Source: Clostridiales bacterium (GTDB taxonomy: Bacteria > Bacillota > Clostridia > Saccharofermentanales > UBA5734). From it: DNA of 7,693 nt. Each line of letters begins with the position of its first letter. Position 1 is the first letter of the stretch. Positions 1-6,316 of this stretch are shown here, one piece after another. The translations under genes were made by a program, and so were the position numbers. The stretch is taken from assembly GCA_003532195.1 (NCBI GenBank), contig DOFA01000130.1, forward strand, positions 1 to 7,693, read 5' to 3'. Below the pieces are notes generated by a model that did not search any database, had not been told where the DNA came from, and saw only the letters and a program-made list of their open reading frames with translations.

Positions 1-803
1 GAAAGGCCGGCGGCCGCGTCGTCGAACAGATCATCCGGCCGACCGGGCTGATTGATCCGCAGATTTCGATCCGGCCGGTCGAAGGCCAGATCGAGGATCT
101 GTTGGCCGAAATTGCCGCGACGATCAGGCAGGGGGAACGCGCCCTGATTCTGACCCTGACCAAGAAGATGGCGGAAGATATGACGGTTTTCCTGAAAGAC
201 GAGGGATTGCGGGTCAAATACCTGCATTCAGACATTGAGACTGTCGAAAGGATGAAGATCCTGCGCGACCTTCGCCACGGCGAGTTTGATGTCCTGATCG
301 GCATCAATCTGCTGCGCGAAGGTCTCGACCTGCCGGAAGTATCCCTGATCGCCATCCTGGACGCCGATAAAGAAGGTTTCCTGCGCTCGACGACTTCCCT
401 GGTTCAGATCATCGGCCGGGCAGCGCGCAATGTGAACGGACAGGTGATCATGTACGCTGACTCGATCACTGAATCCATGCACCAGGCCGTGGCCGAAACC
501 AACCGCCGCCGGGCCATCCAGCAGGCTTACAACGAAGCGAACGGCATTACACCGGTCAGCGTTCACAAAGAAATCCGCGATGTTATCGACACCGTGGTCG
601 ACGCTGCGGCCGAAGCCGGCCTGCCGGACACCGCGGCTGACGATGTTCTGACCAACCGCCTGGATCGCCTGAGCCAGCCTGAATTGGCCAGGATGGCCGC
701 ACGCCTGGAGAAAGAAATGAAAGAGGCAGCCCGCAAGCTGGCGTTCGAGGATGCAGCCCGCTTGCGCGACCTGGTCGTCCTGGTTCGGGGCAAGCTGACA
801 TGA
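1..803 (+). CDS. uvrB: UvrABC system protein B, C-terminal part (5' end outside window)
   Basis: UvrB is the damage-verifying helicase-like subunit of nucleotide excision repair; it is loaded by UvrA and recruits UvrC for incision. The reading frame is open from base 3 and codes for 266 residues up to TGA at 801-803, about the last 40% of a protein usually near 660-670 residues. Visible are the lead-in EQIIRPTGLIDP (fragment residues 8-19), helicase motif V GINLLREGLDLP (about 100-111), the block LDADKEGFLRS, motif VI QIIGRAARN (about 135-143), and the family-typical ETNRRRAIQQAYNEANGITP. The C-terminus carries an intact UVR motif (about 224-263, LEKEMKEAARKLAFEDAARLRD), the UvrC-contacting element. 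The first in-frame start-like codon, TTG at 102, lies inside the conserved helicase domain and is not the real start. uvrA, a frequent neighbour, does not follow. Identity is seen directly in the motifs; no frameshift or missing motif is apparent. Confidence 0.97.
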   Translation, partial: KAGGRVVEQIIRPTGLIDPQISIRPVEGQIEDLLAEIAATIRQGERALILTLTKKMAEDMTVFLKDEGLRVKYLHSDIETVERMKILRDLRHGEFDVLIGINLLREGLDLPEVSLIAILDADKEGFLRSTTSLVQIIGRAARNVNGQVIMYADSITESMHQAVAETNRRRAIQQAYNEANGITPVSVHKEIRDVIDTVVDAAAEAGLPDTAADDVLTNRLDRLSQPELARMAARLEKEMKEAARKLAFEDAARLRDLVVLVRGKLT

Positions 804-810
804 GATCCGC

Positions 811-840
811 TGGCTGTTTACCTGCTTATTAAGGTATAAT
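811..840 (+). promoter_or_regulatory. Probable sigma-70/SigA promoter for the pgcA-dnaE-pfkA operon
   Basis: A perfect -10 hexamer TATAAT lies at 835-840 in the short gap after uvrB. The -35 is weak: TGGCTG at 811-816, with an 18-bp spacer, is the best placed candidate and matches only two of six consensus bases. There is no extended -10 TG. The predicted transcript would start near 847 and have a leader of about 55 nt before the pgcA ATG. The GC-rich background and the strong ribosome binding site downstream support a real promoter; the poor -35 suggests modest strength or an activator. No U-tract terminator is visible after uvrB, so read-through is also possible. Confidence 0.6.
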
Positions 841-847
841 GGATCTT

Positions 848-873
848 GCGGCGAGGCAAAGCCGCTTAGGCTT
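848..873 (+). other. Two overlapping small hairpins in the pgcA leader
   Basis: GCGGC (848-852) can pair with GCCGC (861-865) around an 8-nt loop. AAGCC (859-863) can instead pair with GGCTT (869-873) around a 5-nt loop. The two stems share bases 861-863, so they exclude each other. Each is only 5 bp, they lie at the predicted 5' end of the transcript, and no U-run follows, so neither is a terminator. They could stabilise the mRNA end or be chance pairings in GC-rich DNA. Confidence 0.2.
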
Positions 874-890
874 AAACGAAACAGTGTTCC

Positions 891-896
891 AGGAGG
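891..896 (+). promoter_or_regulatory. Strong Shine-Dalgarno site fixing the pgcA start
   Basis: AGGAGG at 891-896 is a full anti-16S match, 6 nt ahead of the ATG at 903. It settles the start of the sugar mutase gene and predicts efficient translation. Confidence 0.85.
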
Positions 897-902
897 TGTC
901 CG

Positions 903-2639
903 ATGACACGAACACAGGACCTTTATCAGGTCTGGACGACAGATCCGGCTTTTGACGCCGCTACCCGAGATGAGTTGCTGGCGATCCGGGATGATCCGGC
1001 CGAGATCGAGGATCGCTTCTATATGGATCTGGAATTCGGCACAGCCGGCCTGCGCGGGATCATCGGCGCCGGCACCAACCGGATGAACCGCTATACCGTC
1101 GCCCGGGCTTCCGAAGGATTTGCCCGCTTTCTGGCCGGCCAGGGCGAAGAAACGCGACAGCGCGGCATGGTGATCTCCTATGATTCGCGCTGGTTTTCCC
1201 ATGAGTTTGCGCTGTTGACCGCCCTGATTTTTGCCGGCCACGGCATCCGGGTCTACCTGTCGGATGAAATTCGCCCGGTGCCGATCCTGTCTTTTGCGAT
1301 TCGCCGCTTTCATGCCGCGGGCGGCGTCATGATCACCGCCAGCCATAATCCGGCCAAATACAACGGATACAAAGCATACGGCGAAGACGGCGGCCAATTG
1401 CCGCCGGACGCCGCGGCCGAAGTCATCAACTCGATGAACGCCATTGCCGATATAGCCCGCCTGACCTGGCCGGACGAGGCTGCCGTGAGGCAGAGCGGTC
1501 TGCTGACCGAGTTCGGGGCGGAACTGGACGCTGCCTACTTCGACATGCTGATGCAGCTTTCCATCAACCCGGATGCAGTCCGGCGCCAGAAGGACATGAA
1601 AATTGTTTATACGCCGCTGCATGGCGCCGGCAATAAGCCGGTCCGGCAGATTCTGAAGCGGATTGGTTTCGAAAATGTTATGGTCGTGCCGGAACAGGAA
1701 TTGCCGGATCCGGATTTTACGACCGCACCTTATCCGAATCCGGAAGAACGGGCGGCGCTGGACCTGGCGATCCGCCTGGCGGAAAAGGAAGGCGCCGACC
1801 TGGTCATCGCCACCGATCCGGATGCCGACCGGACCGGACTCTGTGTGCGAACCCGCACCGGCGACTACATCGTCTTGAGCGGCAATCAGATCGGCATCCT
1901 GCTGATGGACTATATTCTGGCTGCCCGCAATTCGGCCGGCACGCTGCCGGAGAAGTCCTTCGTCATCACCAGCATTGTTTCCTCCAAACTGACGCGCCGG
2001 ATTGCCGCATATTACGGCGTGACGCTGTTTGAATGCCTGACCGGTTTCAAGTTCATCGCTGAACTGATCAAGGAACACGATGAATGCGGCGACATGCATT
2101 TCCAGTTTGGTTTTGAAGAAAGTTTTGGTTATCTGGCCGGCCGCAATGTGCGGGACAAGGACGCTGTCGTCACCAGCATGCTGATCGCCGAGATGGCAGC
2201 CGGCGCCCGCGACCGCAGTCTGACGCTCTATGATTTGCTGCAGGACCTGTATCAGCGTTTTGGCTTCGCCGGTGAATGGACCCTGGCGATCACCCTCGAG
2301 GGCAAGGAGGGAATCGAGCGCATCAAGTCCTGCATGCAGGCTTTGCGCCAGGAAAAGAGCCAGGGAATCGAAGGCATTCCGGTCCGGGTAATCCGGGACT
2401 ATTTGCTGCGTGAACGGCTGGATCTGCAGACCGGAAAGACCGAGCCGCTGCACCTGGACGAATCCGATGTTCTGATATACGAGCTGCCGGATCTGGACTG
2501 GTTTGGCGTCCGGCCTTCCGGAACCGAACCCAAACTCAAAGTTTATTACGGCGTGTACGGAAAAAGCCAGGAGGATTGCGACCGGCGCCTGTCCGAATTG
2601 CGCAGACTGGTCGAGAACCGCCTGCAGTCCAAATTGTGA
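903..2639 (+). CDS. pgcA: Phospho-sugar mutase, PgcA-type phosphoglucomutase/phosphomannomutase
   Basis: This cytoplasmic enzyme of the alpha-D-phosphohexomutase family moves a phosphate between C1 and C6 of a hexose, most likely interconverting glucose-1-P and glucose-6-P for glycogen, cell-envelope sugar and UDP-glucose metabolism. At 578 residues it matches the long PgcA type of Bacillota rather than the roughly 450-residue GlmM/ManB type. All four family motifs are present in order: the phosphoserine loop TASHNP (145-150, Ser147 as phosphoryl carrier), the Mg-binding loop DPDADR (305-310), the sugar-specificity loop GFEESFGY (403-410, preceded by GFKF at 381-384), and the phosphate-binding loop RPSGTEPK (537-544). 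The N-terminal block EFGTAGLRG (44-52) is also typical. The start is fixed by AGGAGG 6 nt upstream. The stop lies 10 bp before dnaE, suggesting co-transcription. Glucose versus mannose or pentose preference cannot be read from sequence; the gene symbol assumes the B. subtilis PgcA-like role. Confidence 0.92.
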   Translation: MTRTQDLYQVWTTDPAFDAATRDELLAIRDDPAEIEDRFYMDLEFGTAGLRGIIGAGTNRMNRYTVARASEGFARFLAGQGEETRQRGMVISYDSRWFSHEFALLTALIFAGHGIRVYLSDEIRPVPILSFAIRRFHAAGGVMITASHNPAKYNGYKAYGEDGGQLPPDAAAEVINSMNAIADIARLTWPDEAAVRQSGLLTEFGAELDAAYFDMLMQLSINPDAVRRQKDMKIVYTPLHGAGNKPVRQILKRIGFENVMVVPEQELPDPDFTTAPYPNPEERAALDLAIRLAEKEGADLVIATDPDADRTGLCVRTRTGDYIVLSGNQIGILLMDYILAARNSAGTLPEKSFVITSIVSSKLTRRIAAYYGVTLFECLTGFKFIAELIKEHDECGDMHFQFGFEESFGYLAGRNVRDKDAVVTSMLIAEMAAGARDRSLTLYDLLQDLYQRFGFAGEWTLAITLEGKEGIERIKSCMQALRQEKSQGIEGIPVRVIRDYLLRERLDLQTGKTEPLHLDESDVLIYELPDLDWFGVRPSGTEPKLKVYYGVYGKSQEDCDRRLSELRRLVENRLQSKL

Positions 2640-2641
2640 GG
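2638..2641 (+). promoter_or_regulatory. Shine-Dalgarno for dnaE overlapping the pgcA stop
   Basis: GAGG at 2638-2641 shares its first two bases with the pgcA TGA stop (2637-2639) and sits 8 nt before the ATG at 2650. A ribosome terminating on pgcA covers this site, which suggests translational coupling. The site favours ATG 2650 over an upstream in-frame ATG at 2503 that lies inside pgcA. Confidence 0.65.
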
Positions 2642-2649
2642 CGGGTGCC

Positions 2650-5600
2650 ATGGCTGTGACCGCTTTCACGCATTTGCACCTGCATACGGAGTACAGTCTG
2701 CTGGACGGGGCGATCAGGATCCGCGACCTGCCTGGACGCCTGGCTGAGCTGGGCATGCAGGCGTGTGCGATTACGGACCACGGGGTCATGTACGGTGTCA
2801 TCGATTTCTATAATGCCCTGATCAGCAAAAACATCAAACCGATCCTCGGCTGCGAGGTTTATCTGGCTCCGCGCAGCCATCTGGACAAAGAGGCGGGACT
2901 GGACAAGGAACCAGCGCATTTGATTTTGCTGGCGGAGAACAATACTGGGTATCGCAACCTGATGAAACTGGTTTCGATCGGCTTTACCGACGGATTTTAT
3001 TACCGGCCGCGCATTGACCGGGAATTGCTCGCCCGTTACAGCGAAGGCCTGATCGGTCTTTCCGCCTGCCTGGGCGGGGAGATTCCCCAGCTGATCATGC
3101 AGCAGGACCTCGAAGGAGCTGCCGCGCTGGCCCTGCACTATGACCGCCTGTTCGGCCGCGGCAATTTTTTTCTTGAGCTGCAGTCGAATGGGATCCCCAC
3201 CCAGAACCTGGTCAACAGCGCTTTGATCCGGATCAGTCAGTCAACCGGTATCCCGCTGGTCGCCACCAACGATTGCCATTACCTGAAGCAGGAGGATGCC
3301 AAAGCGCATGAAGTCCTGCTCTGCATGCAAACTGGCAAGCGGATGAGCGACGGCGACCGCCTGCGTTTTGAAACGGAGGCATTCTACTTGAAATCAGCGG
3401 AGGAGATGGCGGAAGCCTTTGCCGCTGTGCCGCAAGCCCTGGAGAATGCCGTACGGATCGCCGAACGCTGCACGGTGACCCTGGAATTTGATAAAATTCA
3501 TCTGCCGGCTTTTGACACGCCGGCGGGTGTGAATAATGAGGATTATTTGCGCCGGCTCTGCCAGGAAGGGCTGCAGAAACGCTTCGAACTGCCGCGCCAG
3601 CTGCCGCGCCAGGAGTACGAACGGCGCCTGGAATATGAGCTCTCAGTCATCAATCAGATGAAATATACCGATTACTACCTGATCGTCTGGGATTTTATCC
3701 GCTTCGCGCGCAGCCGCGAGATCATGGTCGGCCCCGGCCGCGGCTCCGGAGCCGGTTCTCTGGCCGCCTGGTGCCTCGGCATCACAAACATCGATCCGCT
3801 GCAATACTCGTTGATTTTCGAGCGTTTTCTCAACAGCGAACGGGTCAGCATGCCGGACTTTGACATTGATTTTTGTTACGAACGCCGGCCGGAAGTGATT
3901 GAATATGTCACAGAAAAGTATGGCCAGGACCGGGTTTCCCAGGTGATCACCTTCGGCACGCTGGCCGCAAGGGCCTGCATCCGCGATGTGGCCCGCGCTT
4001 TGGACGTGCCGTATGCCGAAACCGACCGTATTGCCAAAATGGTGCCGTTCACGATCGGCATCACGATCCGCCGCGCGCTCGACACATCGTCGGAGCTGCG
4101 GCAAGAATATGAAAAAAATCCGATGACGCGTGAAGTCCTGGACACAGCCATGCGTTTCGAGGGTATGCCGCGCCATGCCTCGACTCATGCCGCCGGCGTC
4201 ATTATCTCCAGCCAGCCCCTGACCGATCTGGCGCCGCTTTCCCGCAACGAAGACGCGATCGTCGTCCAGTTCACCAAGAACATAGTCGAGCAGATCGGCC
4301 TGCTCAAATTCGACTTTCTCGGGCTGCGGACCTTGACGGTCCTGCGCGATACGGCAGCCATGGTTCTGAAGAACCATGGCGCGGCGATTGATTATGACCG
4401 CTTGCCAATGAATGATCCGGCGGTTTTTGCCGCGATCAGCGACGGGAACACCGAAGCGATCTTCCAACTCGAAAGTCCGGGCATGACCAGCTTTATGAAA
4501 GACCTCAAGCCGGAATCGCTGGAAGACATTATCGCCGGCATTTCGCTTTTCCGGCCCGGCCCGATGGAGCAGATCCCGCGCTATGTCGCGGCCAAGCACG
4601 ATCCGAGGCAGATCCGCTATGACCACCCGCTGCTGGAGCCGATTCTCAACGTAACCTACGGCTGCATGGTCTATCAGGAACAGGTCATGCAGATTGTCCG
4701 TGACCTGGCCGGGTTTTCCATGGGCCAGTCGGACAATGTGCGCCGGGCGATGTCCAAGAAAAAACCAGCCGAGCTGGCCAAATATAAAACCTTGTTTCTC
4801 CAGGGCGGCCAGGATGAGAAAGGCAATCCGGTGCCCGGCGCCGTGGCCCGCGGGGTCAGCCTGGAGGTCGCCGAGAAAATTTTCGAAGAACTGATGGCTT
4901 TTGCCGGCTATGCCTTCAACAAGAGCCATGCCGCCGCATATGCCGTTGTCGCCTATGATACCGGCTGGCTGAAGATCCATTATCCCGTGGAATTCATGGC
5001 TGCCATGCTCAACAGCTATATGGGCAGCCTGAATCAGGCCGCCTGGTATGTCCGGGTTTGCCGAAAAATGAACATCAAGGTGCTGCCGCCGGATGTCAAC
5101 TTGAGCGACACCCGGTTCACAACCGAGAACGGCCAGATCCGTTTTTCCCTGGCAGCGGTAAAGAACGTCGGCGAAGCGGCGATCCGCCATTTGATCCGCG
5201 AGCGCGAAACAAACGGCCCCTTCCGAAGTTACGGTGATTTCCTCCGGCGCTTGAACGAGAGCGAATTGAACCGGAAAATGGTGGAGAGCCTGATCCGGTC
5301 TTCAGCCTTGGACAGTTTCAATATACCGCGATCCCAGATGATCGCGGTTCTCGAACCGTTTTCCAACCAGCTGGCCAATGCCCGGCGGCAAAGCATGGAA
5401 GGTCAGCTCTCCCTGTTTGAACTCGGCCCGGCTCCGGAGAAAATCGACGCGGAACCGGATTATCCGGCAATCCCGGAATTCATGCACGGGGATTTGCTGG
5501 CTATGGAGAAGGAAATGCTCGGGCTCTATGTGACCGGCCATCCATTGGACGATTACGACCGGGCGCTGCATGACCTGACGACGCTGGACAGTTCGTCTTT

Positions 5601-6297
5601 CGCCGGACTGCAGGAAAACCCGGAAGACGATAGCAGCCAGGCGGCCATTCATGTGTCGGACGGCGACCGGGTGATCATGGCCGGCATGATGGTCAGCCGC
5701 AAGAACAAGACAACCCGGTCCAACGAATTGATGAGCTTCCTGACGGTTGAAGATTTGTACGGCCAGTATGAAGTGATTCTTTTCCCGCGTGTCCTCACGA
5801 GCAGCGCCGCCTTGCTCAAAGAGGGCCAGGTCCTGCTGTTCGGCGGCCGGCTGAGCATCCGCGAGGATGACCTGCCCAAGCTGATCGCCGAATCGGTTGC
5901 GATTTTAGATCCGGACGCCCGACGTTTGCCGGAGGGCTTCAGCTTTTATACCGGCGGCAATCACAGCGCTTCCGGCGGTTCCGCTAGACCGGCCGCGGCG
6001 GCTGAAGCGATCGCGCCGGCTGCCCCGTTAACCGCTGAATCTGCAGGCCGCCCGACTGCCGGATCATCTGGCAAGGGCACGCTGCTGATCCGCTATTATG
6101 GGCGTTATAACGATCCGGGCTATCAGCGGCTGCTGGCGATGTTGCAATATTTTCATGGCGATGCGCAGGTGAGGATTTACCTGGCCCAGTCCGAGCGAAC
6201 CGTCGATCTGCCGCCGGCCTGCTGGGTCGAACTGTCTAACGACGTGCTGAAGCTGCTGGCTGGACGCTATGGCGCCCGCAACCTGGCAATCATCTAG
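2650..6297 (+). CDS. dnaE: DNA polymerase III alpha subunit, DnaE1-like, with PHP domain
   Basis: This is the catalytic subunit of a bacterial C-family replicative polymerase, 1215 residues from ATG 2650. An in-frame ATG at 2503 would add 49 residues that are only pgcA read in another frame; the protein homology begins at THLHLHTEYSLLDG. Domains: PHP (about 5-290); palm/fingers with GPGRGSGAGS (361-370), PDFDIDF (402-408, catalytic Asp403 and Asp405) and KFDFLGL (third Asp555); a region ending in tandem helix-hairpin-helix (about 865-905); a sliding-clamp-binding pentapeptide QLSLF (919-923); an OB fold (about 1004-1083); an Ala/Ser/Gly/Pro-rich linker (about 1100-1142); and a C-terminal domain (1143-1215) of the kind seen in Bacillota DnaE. 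The nine PHP metal ligands appear complete (His10, His12, Asp19, His44, Glu69, His90, Cys140, Asp208, His210), unlike E. coli. It sits in an apparent operon between pgcA and pfkA. If this is a Bacillota genome, a separate PolC would be expected elsewhere. Confidence 0.97.
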   Translation: MAVTAFTHLHLHTEYSLLDGAIRIRDLPGRLAELGMQACAITDHGVMYGVIDFYNALISKNIKPILGCEVYLAPRSHLDKEAGLDKEPAHLILLAENNTGYRNLMKLVSIGFTDGFYYRPRIDRELLARYSEGLIGLSACLGGEIPQLIMQQDLEGAAALALHYDRLFGRGNFFLELQSNGIPTQNLVNSALIRISQSTGIPLVATNDCHYLKQEDAKAHEVLLCMQTGKRMSDGDRLRFETEAFYLKSAEEMAEAFAAVPQALENAVRIAERCTVTLEFDKIHLPAFDTPAGVNNEDYLRRLCQEGLQKRFELPRQLPRQEYERRLEYELSVINQMKYTDYYLIVWDFIRFARSREIMVGPGRGSGAGSLAAWCLGITNIDPLQYSLIFERFLNSERVSMPDFDIDFCYERRPEVIEYVTEKYGQDRVSQVITFGTLAARACIRDVARALDVPYAETDRIAKMVPFTIGITIRRALDTSSELRQEYEKNPMTREVLDTAMRFEGMPRHASTHAAGVIISSQPLTDLAPLSRNEDAIVVQFTKNIVEQIGLLKFDFLGLRTLTVLRDTAAMVLKNHGAAIDYDRLPMNDPAVFAAISDGNTEAIFQLESPGMTSFMKDLKPESLEDIIAGISLFRPGPMEQIPRYVAAKHDPRQIRYDHPLLEPILNVTYGCMVYQEQVMQIVRDLAGFSMGQSDNVRRAMSKKKPAELAKYKTLFLQGGQDEKGNPVPGAVARGVSLEVAEKIFEELMAFAGYAFNKSHAAAYAVVAYDTGWLKIHYPVEFMAAMLNSYMGSLNQAAWYVRVCRKMNIKVLPPDVNLSDTRFTTENGQIRFSLAAVKNVGEAAIRHLIRERETNGPFRSYGDFLRRLNESELNRKMVESLIRSSALDSFNIPRSQMIAVLEPFSNQLANARRQSMEGQLSLFELGPAPEKIDAEPDYPAIPEFMHGDLLAMEKEMLGLYVTGHPLDDYDRALHDLTTLDSSSFAGLQENPEDDSSQAAIHVSDGDRVIMAGMMVSRKNKTTRSNELMSFLTVEDLYGQYEVILFPRVLTSSAALLKEGQVLLFGGRLSIREDDLPKLIAESVAILDPDARRLPEGFSFYTGGNHSASGGSARPAAAAEAIAPAAPLTAESAGRPTAGSSGKGTLLIRYYGRYNDPGYQRLLAMLQYFHGDAQVRIYLAQSERTVDLPPACWVELSNDVLKLLAGRYGARNLAII
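3589..3612 (+). repeat. Perfect 12-bp tandem duplication inside dnaE (LPRQ-LPRQ)
   Basis: CTGCCGCGCCAG occurs twice head to tail (3589-3600 and 3601-3612), in frame, coding for Leu-Pro-Arg-Gln twice at DnaE residues 314-321. It falls in the variable stretch between the PHP domain and the palm, just before the conserved RLEYELSVINQM block, where an insertion should be tolerated. Identical codons in both copies suggest a recent slippage duplication. Confidence 0.8.
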
Positions 6298-6303
6298 AAG
6301 CAT

Positions 6304-6309
6304 AAGAGG
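6304..6309 (+). promoter_or_regulatory. Shine-Dalgarno for pfkA
   Basis: AAGAGG at 6304-6309 lies 7 nt before the ATG at 6317 and starts 7 nt after the dnaE stop codon (6295-6297). It supports ATG 6317 over the in-frame ATG at 6269 that lies within dnaE. Confidence 0.7.
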
Positions 6310-6316
6310 TATAGGT

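Noticed and set aside
2503..2649. Upstream extension of dnaE by 49 residues
   Set aside because: This stretch is the conserved phosphate-binding end of pgcA read in another frame. Family homology begins at the ATG at 2650, which has its own Shine-Dalgarno.
228..2801. Antisense open frame of 857 codons on the - strand across uvrB, pgcA and the start of dnaE
   Set aside because: It is exactly in register with the uvrB and pgcA codons, so it is open only because those genes avoid TTA, CTA and TCA. The translation shows no recognisable domain and the sense strand carries unmistakable conserved proteins.
4110..4120. Run of seven A's in dnaE as a possible programmed slippage site
   Set aside because: The frame continues intact through it with conserved protein on both sides, and no stem or internal Shine-Dalgarno suggesting recoding was seen.
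3643..5190. Antisense open frame of 515 codons on the - strand within dnaE
   Set aside because: It has the same codon-register effect as the other antisense frame, lying opposite the polymerase palm and fingers region, which is clearly coding on the + strand.
6269..6316. Upstream extension of pfkA by 16 residues
   Set aside because: It overlaps the end of dnaE, has no Shine-Dalgarno, and phosphofructokinases normally begin close to the IGVLTSGGD strand; ATG 6317 has AAGAGG at good spacing.
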